NCBI GenBank assembly: GCA_902728285.1
Contig: CACVBU010001147.1
Span: forward strand, 128,443 to 192,442
From: Clytia hemisphaerica
Lineage: Eukaryota > Cnidaria > Hydrozoa > Leptothecata > Clytiidae
DNA length: 64,000 nucleotides
Reading direction: 5' to 3'
Positions 1 to 13,100 of this stretch are shown here, in pieces. The translations under genes and the position numbers were made by a program. Numbering within the stretch: the first letter of the stretch is position 1; each line of letters opens with the position of its first letter. Under the pieces are notes generated by a model that did not search any database, was not told the origin of the DNA, and saw only the letters and a program-made list of their open reading frames with translations.

Positions 1-180
1 ATAAATCATTTCAGCTCTCTGTATTTTCAGGCTGGTTTTTATAACAAATCATATAACTTGGTGTATAGATTTCAAAGTTTTTTGGTTCTACCTTTGCGAC
101 ATTAACTTCTAATTTTCTTAGATTGGCTATAATGTTCTATGCTTGTTTCATCTTATAAAGTACTCCCTTCTTTCTTGTAG

Positions 181-1129
181 GAACACAAGTCTATTATTGG
201 AATTGATGCTTTAAATGCTAAATACAAATACATCCAGCTCTGCCAAGATTTACCAACTTATGGTGTCACTTTCTTCTTAGTCAAGGTACAATAGGTCATA
301 TTATTTTTAGATGTTTGAGTAATAACTGTGGCGTGGCAACCTGAAGACTTTTTTGAAAGCGCCACTCTTTCTCCCTGGATTGCTCCAGCTATCCTCGATC
401 CTTCTCTTAGTATGGTCATCTTGCCAGGGAATTGAATCTTCGACCTTGCCTACCGCTGCCAAATTCTCTAATTTTAGACTAAAATTTCTTTAATGTTTAA
501 GATTTTGTATGTCTGATAATACTCAATATTCAATCTGTTTTTCATGTTGAATTTAATAAAAATCAATATTAATTTTTTTGTAGGAAAAAATGAAGGGGAA
601 GAATAAACTTGTACCTCGATTACTTGGTGTAAACAAAGAGAGTGTCCTTCGTGTCGACGAGAAGACAAAGCAAGTCTTAAAAGTCTGGCCTTTAACTCAA
701 GTCAGACGTTGGGCTGCTTCTCCTAACAGTTTCACATTGGTAAGTGACTCCCCCGGACTCTCTGTTTAAGAATATCGCCACACCATTAATGACATTTGAA
801 AAGATTTCACCTGTTGATTGAACCTTTGATTAAGCAAACTGTTAAGCAAGAACTTTCAACCCCTACTATTGAAGCAAAATCTTTTGAATTATATAGAGTA
901 TAACACAGTATATTATCCAGGATTTTGGGACTTTGAACTATGCATGTGATATTATAATTGTAGAGTTCCAATCACAATATATGTCATTCTTTCATGCACA
1001 AAACGCTGTTTAATTTTTTTTGCATAGGATTTTGGAGACTACACGGAAGGTTATTACTCTGTACAAACGGCTGAAGGAGAACAAATCAGTCAATTGATTG
1101 CTGGATATATTGATATCATACTCAAAAAG
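181..1129 (+). CDS. Talin A FERM F2 end and F3 (PTB-like) subdomain
   Basis: Three exons (181-285, 584-739, 1028-1129; 35, 52 and 34 codons) encode the end of F2 and the F3 subdomain. F3 binds the membrane-proximal NPxY motif of integrin beta tails. Visible motifs are LPTYGVTFFLVK, GKNKLVPRLLG, RRWAASPNSFTL, DFGDYTEGYYSVQT and IAGYIDIILKK. The tryptophan of RRWAASP aligns with human talin-1 W359, which contacts the integrin tail, and the lysine-rich KMKGKNK loop is the membrane-facing and autoinhibitory surface. Talin B has an extra intron after codon 30 of the second exon that A lacks. Positions 1-180 are the 3' end of an intron; the acceptor is the TAG at 178-180. Confidence 0.95.
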
Positions 1130-4100
1130 GTAAATGATTTTGTTTTTATATGACTATATTGAAGACTTTAAATAGTAACTTTAATATGCTTACTTTAAAT
1201 TGAAATTCATACCAAGGAGTGTCTATGACTCGAACACGCAGGAAGGGGGACACAAATTTGTTCAAATATGGAGTAAGGTTTTGTAAAGCATTGTTTACTG
1301 AAGGGACGAGGAGCAAACTTGTTCGAGTTAAGAAGACAAGATTGCAGTTATAAAGGTTCGAGTTAACGAGTTTCCACTGAAATTAAAATCGCTTGTTCTT
1401 TTTCATTTTCACACATACAGAGACGAGCACATGATATGTATGATGGCGATTATGACGAAGAGAGTACCATGCTGGAAGATACCGTCCTCCCTAACAAAGC
1501 TACCGTTTTATCAAGAAACTCCAACAGATCGAAGATGCCTCAATCAGGATCTGTCGCTATACCAGCCGTCATCCGAGCTGGTGGTCAAGGACCGAGTTCT
1601 TACCACATGGGAAATATGGGCGACGAACAATTTTCTAATCAGCGGGGTCTTCAACATTCAGGTCATCAACCACCTCTTGGTCACACCGCCAAAATTGGAG
1701 AATTTTCGGCTGGCCAGAAGGCGTTGTTTAAGAATATTGACGATGGACGTTCACGTAGACCCGTTGTTGAGGAATTGTTGAATCAAGCACCGGAAATCCC
1801 TGTCAACGCTGAAGACCCAGTAAGTTTCAGACCATTCTTCGTGTCCTTTTAAACCCCTACCAGAAATCATTGAAATTTTGGTAAAAACGGCCTTTTTAGT
1901 TGAAAAGTACTAGAAAAAGTACTTTTTTGGCCACCAACGGTCCTGCCTTTCTAAGCTATGGTCTGAGTTTCCTTCAACAAAAAAATAAAAGTTGCCCTCT
2001 TGATGACCTGATTCTTTAAAATCAATTATTTTAGCTGAGTAAATCTTTCGTCCTAACATCGGACATAATTTAGTCACTAGAATTAGTTAGCTAGACAGTT
2101 TTATTAAATTCGAGAGTCCTTAAAACAGCACGACTGAAGTATTATTAGTAATTTTCAAAACTTAGAAATCTACTAAATCTTTCTTTTGTATAGCAATCTT
2201 TGAAATGGATGGACGATCAGAAGGAGATATCAAAGAGCAACGTCTCCAATCGTTTGGCTGCCATGAGTGCTGCCACAGCTGCCATCGTCTCCCTAACTTC
2301 TGGTGATCCAGAGGGCTTTAATTACACAGCTATTGGTGCTGGTGTCTCAACTATGTAAGATTCCCTTATTTTTTGTAATTCGATTCTTTCACAACTGTTC
2401 ACAAGGATATTTTTCAAAAAGGAAATTTGTTCATTTAGCCTTATACCAGCTGATGATTGTAACAGCATGAAACTTCAAGACGCAGAATTGTTCGTTCAAA
2501 ATATGCAACTTCTCTTTATTTTAGAAATTCGAACTTGGAAGAATTGATGCGTGGAATTCGTATGTTGGCCACCTTAATGGATGATCAAGGTGACAACAAC
2601 CTGTTGAATGCTGCAAAAGATTTGTCTGGCGCTTTCAATAACCTCTTGTTTTCGCTCAACCCTAATGACAGAAAAGTAAGTTTACACTACCTACTACTTT
2701 AAACATATTTGGAATAACTTTATGTAAAGTTTATGCAAATTGATATATAGAAATACAGAGAAATAGAAATACAAATCAAAACTCAATCGGGACACGTTGC
2801 TCGATTTGGGTAACCGCCACTCGATTAATCCATGTTCTGGCGTGTTCATCGACAGACGTCCCTTCTACAAGCCATAATAGCTATGATTGGCTATTGACGA
2901 CTTTATTTGGATGTTTTATAAAATATTTGACTAGTAACACCCCTGCCTCGCAGCCCCGGAGGGGATAAAAATTTCTATCGAAATTTCAAATATAGGATAG
3001 GGATAGAGTTCTATTGTTCCAAGGGATGGATTTTGATTGCAATATTTGCGTAGAATTTCGAACGGGGATGAAATCGAAGTCAATCTCCCGGCGGACCTGA
3101 AATTGTAGGGTATTTTTGCCACCGAGAACAAAATCTTGGCCAAATTTTCTACCAGTGGGTGTGTGACACAGGGGTGTAGATTAATGATAATGCAGACACT
3201 CTTTGAACTAACATAATACTGTCAGGGGGGGGTCTTGCAGTTACTCCTTGACACTATGTGGAGTAACTGCAATTTTGGACATTTTCTACAGACACCACCA
3301 CCCTTGCAGTTATTCCATAGTGTACTAACTGATTTTACCCTCAAAATTGGTGTATACCACCCCAAAAATGCCAAATTTGGCAATTTTTTCACGGAATTCC
3401 TCATTTTTGATACCATTTCACTGGGTACGTCTTATTAACGACCGTTCAAGAGTTAAATATCTCAATCATTTTCCAAGTTTGTTAAAATAACTTTCATGCC
3501 TTGATTGAAGAAAAAAATTTGATTTTTCTTTTACTTTTGAAAAAAATGTTTTGAATTTTTTTGCTTCCGGAATTTTTTAAAAACCTAAAATTTTAAGTGA
3601 AAAATTGAAAAATGTGCTCACTTAGTACACCATATCCTACCAAAATCGACAATTTTGGGCTTAGGCACCACCCATGTTGCAGTTAGTCCACTGGTGGAGG
3701 AACTGTTTTCCCAAATTTTGGTTTATATACCACCACGGTAGTAATTGTCATAGTGTTTATATAATAACTGCATGACCCCCCCCCTGATACTGTAACTTTT
3801 TCTGTCTTCAGCCACGACAAGATTTGTTGACACATGCCGGTGAAATCGGAACATTAAGCGCCAGCATCATGATCGCTATTGGAGATGCTGACGTAGATGC
3901 CGAATTTGAAGAACTTTTATTACAACTGGCCAAAGCGGTCGCTAATGCCACCGCCGCGCTCGTCTTGGAGGCTAAGAATATTGCCAGTACTACCGAAGAC
4001 ACGAATTCACAAGACAAGATCATTGAAAATGCTAAGGAAACAGCGATGACTACATCACAACTTGTGGCTTGTACTAAGGTACTCGCTCCTCATATCTCAA

Positions 4101-7100
4101 GTCCTTTATGTCAAGAACAAATGGTGGAAGCTGCAAAACTGGTTTCTTCCAGTGTAGACGGTGTCCAAGGGGCTTGTTTTGATGCGACCGAAGATGACGG
4201 TTACCGAAGCAAAATTAAAGATGCTGCCACAGCTGTGTCTGATGCATTGAACAATTTGTTGAACCACATCCGTGATGGAGCGAACCGTAAAGGCGGTCAG
4301 TTTGACCACGCATGTGATGACATTCTCAATGCAACTGACAAGTTGTTCAATAGTATGGGTAATGCTGGGGAAATGGTCCGGCAAGCCAAAATCCTTGCAC
4401 AGGTTAGTGTCCATTTGAGTATCACAGCTCTTTTTGTTTGAAACTTGGCCAATTTTTAGCCATTTGGTAACGTTCTTTAAATTTATTTTCGATGAATTGT
4501 TTCTGAAACGATGAAAATAGTCATTTTTACAGAAATGTTTCTTTTTAAGCGTTAATGATCGTTGGATGCTCTAAACTCGGTATAAATTCACTCACCATTT
4601 GGATAAGGCTATCACTATCACTAACATTTTGCCGATTAGTAGTGTGAAGTTTTTTATCACAGACTTGCACCGTAGTGGACTGTGTTTGAACCCCAAGCAC
4701 TCCCAGGTAGGGTGTTAGGGAAACAAGGCCTCTCTATCTCAACTCAAAATTTTCTAGGCTACTTCCCTGCTTGTCAATGGTATCAAAGGAGACGCAGAAG
4801 GGGAAGAAGATGACGATGCGCAGAAGAGATTGTTAGCCGCTGCAAAAGTTCTTGCTGATGCCACTGCCAAATTGGTTGAAGCAGCTAAGGTACTTTTTTG
4901 TTTTCAGTTCAAGCCCCGAGTGATTTTAGGTTAAATCTTGTCTAGATTTTCGAATTTGAACTAAAAATTGCCGACCTATATTGAAAACGTAGTAACTTAA
5001 AAGTAAAAGCAGCAAGTATAAAAACAACAAATGAAGCGACTGCTAGTTACTTTTGAAGAGCGTAAATAAGTTATTATTTTCTCTCCTGCAAGTCGACTTG
5101 AGCAGACTCCCTTACTCTGACTATATAAATCTATCAACAACAAATACCTCATTTATATTTAAATTGGGGCAGGTAAACACATAACTTTCGACCGCTTGGC
5201 GTTGTGTTTGGGTCTAAGCCCGCTCGTGATTTTAGCAAGGTCGAATAACTCCAAAAACTGTTTCTTGTGAGAGTGTCATTAATGAATGCGATGAATTTAG
5301 GTATTTTGGCCTTGTGGTGAACTAGAACTTCTGGCAAAAATTTGATGAAATACATTGAATATTTTCCTAACCTTCTTTCTCTACCAGGGTGCTGCCAAGA
5401 ATCCGAATGACAAGAATGAGCAGGAGAAATTGAAGCGGGCTGCCGAAGATTTGCGTGTGGCCACCAACGCCGCCGCCAGTAACGCACTGAAGAAAAAACT
5501 CATCAGACGGTTGGAAAACGCTGCCAAGCAGGTTTGCTATTTTCATTCATAATGATCATCATTTTTTAGTTTTTCGTGTCTTTTCGACCAGATTGCAATA
5601 CCAATAGGCTCTCTGCAATCACCAGAGTACGAGACGGTGGTCAAGGTGAATTCCCCTTTTTCAACAAACGTTCTAAAATTGATCTTTATTTTGTTGCCCG
5701 CTGAACGAGTGACGAGTTTTGTTTCAAAGAATCGTAAATTCTTAAAAAAGAAACCCTGATTTCGTGATTCAAACCGCAAAAACAGCAGTTTCTCTCGGGT
5801 ACCTAATAGCCCCCCCCCCCGCTTATTAAGTTTTGAGATTTTTTTCCAACCCGAGAGTAATTGATTACTTTCATCGCTTTCATACTTAGGCTGTCGCTTC
5901 TGCCACACAACTGACGTCAGCCGCAAAGGCTGCCGGTCCAAGCAACCGAAACCCGTCGTCACAGCAACAGTGCGAAGATTCCATTAAAGGCGTCAACGAA
6001 CAATCACATTACCTCATCCATAGTATCAGGGATAGTCACAATAATCTGGACAAGCCAAGCGCACAATTGGGTTTGATCACTGCTTCCAAGAACTTTATTC
6101 CTGTGAGTTGTTTTGTACATACATAACTTTGTCCCCAATTCGATACGGTGGCGGTTTTTATCCTGCAGTAAAATATGAAAATGAGCCCGGCGCTTAGAAA
6201 GATTTCCTAGCAATAAAAGGCTTCGAAAAAGTTTTCCTTTTTTTGCAGTACGCTTAATCTGCCTGGTGGACACGTCGAATCTTTTATTATTTGGATTAAG
6301 CAGTTCGTTATTTGGCCTTGATTGAAATGCAAAGTATTTTATCCCGATAATCAATTTTCTTATAGCCTGGATCCAGACTTGTCGCAAATTCGAAAGCCGC
6401 AGTTCCTACAGTCGGAGATAATGCAGTTGCTTTGCAATTGTCAAACTCAAGTAAAAACACACAAAATGCCCTCAATGAACTGAGGATAGCTGCTGAAAAG
6501 GTGGGTGGAAAAGCCTCTTGAGAATAATTTTATCAAAGGGGACTCTCTTGTACATGATGAACACCTTTGCGAGAAGAAGCTCTTGAAATGTTTCCTCCTT
6601 GTGAGATTTTCTACCATGTAAGAAATTATAAAGTTAAAACTTATTGAAAATTTTTTTGTCCCTTTTATTCCCTTTTCTACTTGATACCTTTTTTATCTCG
6701 AACCTACTTATTTGATTTCTGCCTTAACTATGAAATGTTTGATACGGTTAAAGAAATCAGCCCCAAAAACACCATTGCTCAGGAGTGATTCAACTTGCTT
6801 CTACATGATCAACTTGATTGATTTTTCACTTTCTCAAGGCTGCTGAAGCATGTGGTTCACTGGAGATTGATAATGCATTGGCAGCAGTCAAAGCTCTTGA
6901 ACAACAATTGGGTGAAATGAGAGTTGCTGCTGACGAAGGAAGATTAAGACCTTTCCCTGATGATAATGTGAGTAGCAAACTTTTTTTCACTTTGCAGTTG
7001 CAATTTTGCTGATTGGGAACTACCTAGAGGGAACAGTACTGTGATGTCATGTGTTAAAGTTTTAAGATTAGGTGAAAAAGAATAAAGGAGCAATCGAAAA

Positions 7101-10100
7101 TCCTAGATTACTGGACTCTCGGCGTAGAATATCGACTTTATCTATCTATGTGGTTTTGGTGGTGCTTTGGTTTATGGTATCAGTTGAGATTCTTATTTCT
7201 TCATGAAGATAATTGTGCGATTCTTTACAATTTTCTTGCAAAAACCTAATAACTTGTTTTTAATAAATAACATTAACTTTCAGGCTGACGAACGAGCACT
7301 TGAGGTTGGTGCCACTTCAAAATCAGTTGGTGCAACCATGGCTCAACTCTTGACGGCCGCAGCTCAAGGCAACGACAGTTATACTGGCATTGCCGCTCGG
7401 GACACGGCAAGCGCGTTGAAAAACTTGACAAACGCCGTTCGTGGTGTTGCTGCCACGTCAGAAAAGCCGTCGGATCAGCAAGCCATTTTGAAAGCGTCAC
7501 AAGTGGTCATGCATGAGTCAGCAAATTTGATTGAAGAAGCCAAACGTGCGTTGGAAAATCCAAATGATCCTGATAATCAACAAAAACTAGCTCAAGTAAG
7601 TCTAATCTAATTTTTCATGCCTTAATGTTGTCAATAGACTTCTTATTGGAAAATCTATCATACCACATTTTAGCATAATGGTTCTGCTTTTCGGAATCGG
7701 AACGGGGCTCTGGGGTTAATAAGACTGGAATCGGTTATAATACGTAGATTATACTAAAGGTGTTTCATGGTTTACAGTAATGATTACGGGATAATGTTAC
7801 TTTAGATAGACTGTACTTTATCGCTCAGTTTTCATAAATTCATTCACCTGGCATGCTAGACTGTGTCACTTCAATCACCAAGGAACTTTAATAAAACAGC
7901 TCTATCAGTTCTAACTAAAATAATGGTGAACCCATTTCTATGAGAGAAAGGGAGCTGCAACATTTGAAAACTTTTTTGTTTTCAAACGTGTCTGTTCGTG
8001 ACCTAACCTTCTAAAAATATAACTTGGACTTATTAGTTTCTTTTGATAACATGTAAATGGGGTCGCTTGTAATCGGTGGTATACCATCCACTATTTATTT
8101 ATTAAGATAATGTTCTAATAGTTCCGTTGTGATGACCTCCTTCAGCTAACAAAAACTATTTTCGTGTAAGCTAGTATTGCCAATCATAACTGATTCATTC
8201 AAAATGTAATAATATTTTCTGAAGGCACCCCAAGTGTCCTATGTCGACTCTCCAAACTTTCCATTATTTATTATGAGCTCGACAGGGTGTCAGTAAACAC
8301 GAAAAATTTGTTTTTATAAAAAAAAGAGAAAAAGTAAAGTGAAACTTCCTCTATGAGAATAAAATATTTTTGCTTGCACTATGTATTTGTGGAAATGGTC
8401 AATTTAAAATTACAGAACAGGGTTACAGAGCTGCTCGATTGTATTCCTTTGAAAAAAGCTGAAACTGAAGAATCGAAAAGCGAAGTAATAATTTTACATC
8501 ACCTTAGTTGAACTTAAAATTGATTACATCGCTAGAAAAAACATTGACATCGAATAGAGAAAACTTTAACCTAATTACGGTGAAATGTTCGCCATTTCAT
8601 GGGACTTATTGCCAAATTTTGCTGCATTGCAGTCAATATTATATAAAGTACAATTAGTAAACATTTGGTTAACAAAACCTCGACTCAAACCATCCTATAC
8701 TCTTCATATTTTTCTCTTCAGGTCGCTCGTGGAGTATCTGCAGCCTTGAACAACGTTGTGAACTGTTTACCAGGCCAAAGGGTTGTCGAAGATGCCATCG
8801 AAGAAATCAATGCTGCAAGTCAACTCTTGCAAAATCCTGACATCAAGGTACCTCTTGCAGAATCTGTCACTTGCTTTTAAGTTTTTCTTGAGATCTTGAG
8901 CAAGTTTTTTTTCCATCCGTTTATATTTTGATACTCTTTAAAACTTTCTGCATTACAACCGTCTAGACTTAAATTTAGTTAATGGGCTTTTCCAGAAGAA
9001 AAGAAACATATACCCCTTTTGAGGAGGTCTATCCTTCCTGTGGCTGGAAATGCTGTAACCCCCCAGGCAATCTAAGGTTTAAACCCCTTCAGGAATAATG
9101 AATTTTAGTATTGGATTTAAAAAGCTACCCCCATGGGACTCCAGTTATTTTTGACAGATTTTTGTATCTTCCTTGGAACGGAAATGGACCTGTCCTCAAC
9201 AGAGGGTATACGGTTTTTTTTCTGGAAAAGCCCAATATAGGTAGCCCTTTCAGATACTCCAGCAGCTGTGTATTATAAAATAAACACTTTCGATCGTTGC
9301 GAACTGATTTCACTGTGCATTTTCAGTTCCCCGTCTCAGAAGATCCTTTCAGTCAAGTCCAAGAACGTCTCAACGAATCAAGTCTCAACTTGAACGCCGC
9401 TGCCAACGATGTCGTCCACGCTGCAAAGGGACCAAGTGGTCAGCTTGCCAAAGCATCAGCCAAGTTCTCACATTCTTACCAAGATTTCCAAACGAGTGGA
9501 TTGACACTTGCTGGCAAATTTAAAGACAAACAGGCTCAAGACCAACTGGTTAACAATCTGAGAAAGACCTCGACATGCAGTAGTCGATTGTTGTTGGCTT
9601 CGAAATCACTTGCCGCCGACCCAGGAGCACCAAACGCAAAGAATCTACTCGCTGCAGCTGCTAAGTAAGTCCATTATAATTCTGATTTCAAAAAACTCAC
9701 TGTATAGTTTTATGATAATATTTCAAATGGTTTTATTTACATTGTTGAACACGGAAAATGTTATGGTCATGATTTTGTGAAAGTGTTCAAAACAATTTTA
9801 AAATTAAAAATTTACATCTCATTTTTCTCTTCTTCGAATTGTCTTTAGGGGTGTAACTGACGCTATCAACCAACTATTGAACGAAGCTTTGACCACAGCT
9901 CCCGGTCAAAAAGAATGCGACTCTGCAATCAGAAACATTGAAGGTACGTTTGATTACATATATATTTTTACATGATTTGAAAACCGCGCGGTTGAAAACA
10001 AAGTTGACGCTCGCTAAAGTCGATTTTAAAGGGGAATTGGCGTACCGAATAATATAGCGTCATTTATGAGAATCTCTTAATGACGGTGATTTTTCGAAGA

Positions 10101-13100
10101 AAAGCCACGGTAATACGTGTATGACTAGTCTGTACTGTTATGATGGTTTTAAAAATTTCTAGTCTAAAAGAAGTGTTTTCGTCTCAACAATTCCGTTTTC
10201 GAATTTAGCAATAATTCATCAAGTTAGTCAATGTCTTTTTACGTTTATCCTATTTTCCGTTTGAAAAGAAACACCTTGTTTAATCCTTGTTTCGTATACA
10301 GGCCAACTTTGGGTTTAAAATTCTGTACTTAACCCTTTGAGTGCCAGGGTCCTTTTTTCTAAGTTTTTTTTTTTAAATTGCTAGTTCAAACTTTAAGGGC
10401 TTATATCTTCTGATCTAGAATGAATTAGAAGCTCGTATATAGCTCGTTGGATAGCTTAGAGTCTCCTCTTTCTTTTGGGCGCCTTCGGCGCCGCCCGATT
10501 TAGGAAGGGCGTGGTGGGCGGCGGCCAGGGGGGGGGGGGGTAGGTTAGGGAATTAAAGCAGTCAGGCCCGCTGCGCGGACCTGACTGAACTGATGGAAAG
10601 GTGCCCAGTGGTAAAACTTCAAATCGATTCACTAGAAGACAGAATAAAGTAAAACAGGGCCAAATTTGGAGGTTCTTGGATCACTCGTTGACCAAAAATA
10701 GTCAAAAAACGGTCAGAATCTCAAAAAAGTGAATTTTTGTCAATTTTTTGCATTTTTTTGACTTTTTCGCTTAAAATCTCGCTGGAAAGACTCACTTTTG
10801 AAATTTTTTTTGCTTGACCATAAAGGACAATCTAATTCCTACGAGTTCGACCAAAAATAACGATTTCTAAATCAAACTGGGCATTACAGGAGGGCTTCGC
10901 CCTCCTATATAGCCCATGTCGTATATATACGACATCGGCACTTAAAGGGTTAAACAAAGTGAAAAAAAAAATTGAAAATGTGATTTTTTGGTGTTTTTCA
11001 GCATTTTTGAGTGATTTTAGGCCAAAAATTGAGAAATTTAAGAAAAAAAATAATTTTTGCAATTTTTCTTTAACCCTTTGAGTGCCAGGGTCCTTTTTTC
11101 TAAGTTTTTTTTTTTAAATTGCTAGTTCAAACTTTAAGGGCTTATATCTTCTGATCTAGAATGAATTAGAAGCTCGTATATAGCTCGTTGGATAGCTTAG
11201 AGTCTCCTCTTTCTTTTGGGCGCCTTCGGCGCCGCCCGATTTAGGAAGGGCGTGGTGGGCGGCGGCCAGGGGGGGGGGGGGGTAGGTTAGGGAATTAAAG
11301 CAGCAGTCAGGCCCCTGCGCGGACCTGACTGAACTGATGGAAAGGTGCCCAGTGGTAAAACTTCAAATCGATTCACTAGAAGACAGAATAAAGTAAAACA
11401 GGGCCAAATTTGGAGGTTCTTGGATCACTCGTTGACCAAAAATAGTCAAAAAACGGTCAGAATCTCAAAAAAGTGAATTTTTGTCAATTTTTTGCATTTT
11501 TTTGACTTTTTCGCTTAAAATCTCGCTGGAAAGACTCACTTTTGAAATTTTTTTTGCTTGACCATAAAGGACAATCTAATTCCTACGAGTTCGACCAAAA
11601 ATAACGATTTCTAAATCAAACTGGGCATTACAGGAGGGCTTCGCCCTCCTATATAGCCCATGTCGTATATATACGACATCGGCACTTAAAGGGTTAAAGA
11701 GAATTTGTTGTTTGGCCTAGAAAAGGGAGATGATGTATATGTGTTTTTGTATGATTTATTAGGTGTGGCACATGTGTTGGAGAATCCGGTTGAGCCAGTT
11801 AACGAGGCTTCTTTCTTCGAATGTTTGGACACAGCTACTGAACGTTCCCAACAACTCGCTCAATCCATGCAAGATATGACTGCATCCTTGAAGAAAGAGG
11901 ACACCGATACGCTGGCTAATGCAGCCAGTGTGGCATCTGATGCAGTGTGTCAATTGACTGAATCAACTGCTCAGGTAAAAAAGATGTCAAAATTATGTTC
12001 GATCTTAAGTTTATAAACTACCAGTAAAAGTAGTACAACCCTTCTATATGCCCTTATAATAGTGCTCTGGTGAGAAATCTATATTTTGTAATTCTAATTT
12101 ATGCAGGATTTGAAATAACGGTCGGATATTGCCCGACCAAAAATCATAATTTGTAAGCTAAAGCAACCCTGTTCGGGCATTTTGTCCGACCTGCTTGGTA
12201 TCGTTATACCAAGCCTTGTCTACGATTCCTTTTTTGTGCTCTGAGTAAGATGGGATTTCCGGGGATTTCCTATCTCAGTGAATGTCTATGTCTCAGGTCT
12301 CTACGTAGAAGAAAGTATTAGATATTCTTAAAACATGATACCTCAATACTTTTCTTTCTCTTTAGGCTGCATACTTAGTCGCAATTTCTGACCCATCGTC
12401 GACAGCTGGGAGAGCTGGTCTTGTCGACCAATCACAATTTGCAAAAGCACGTGATGCAATCCGCGGGGCCTGTGAAGGACTTCTTAGCGAAAACAATTCT
12501 CAACAACAGGTAATGGCTCAATACCAAAAAAGTCCTAGATAAACCAAAATATGAAGAACTTTTTCAAAATATCTTTCACAAAAGTATGAATGAACTTCTG
12601 CTTTTTTTTAAATAATTACTTTACTTTGCGATATTAATTACCACAGCCTGCTAAAAATATTAATTATTTTAAACAAATTTTAATAACTTGTTTCTTTTAG
12701 GATGAAAAACAGTATTATAGGGTAAGAAATGAAATGCTAGTCATAATCTTTAAACCTTTAAATTCAAATAAACCATTAACCATTTTGAATTTTAAAATGA
12801 AATATTAAATTTAATCCCAACATGAAAGATAAAAAAATATTTTAAATGTTTTTAAACGAGCAACTCCTGTATTAAGAATTAAATATAAAACACAATAAAC
12901 TATATTTAATAGAGTTCGGAATAATTGGTTGATAACGAACGATTCACAAATTTTGTCTTTTAGATCCTTTCCGCAGCAACAGTTATCGCTAAGCACACCG
13001 CTGGTCTTTGCAATGCTTGCAAACTGGCATCCACCAAGACTGACAACCCCGTTGCTAAGCGACAATTTGTGCAATCAGCGAAAGATGTCGCTAACAATAC

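Noticed and set aside
372-475. Possible tRNA-derived SINE on the minus strand
   Set aside because: Only a weak B-box-like GATTCAATTCC is visible; no A box or tail could be supported.
474-668. Minus-strand open frame overlapping the talin A F3 exon
   Set aside because: It is antisense to a conserved exon, with no domain; a shadow of talin codons.
4106-4414. Minus-strand 102-codon frame
   Set aside because: It lies entirely within the antisense of the R2-R3 exon. Alanine- and lysine-rich coding often leaves the opposite strand open.
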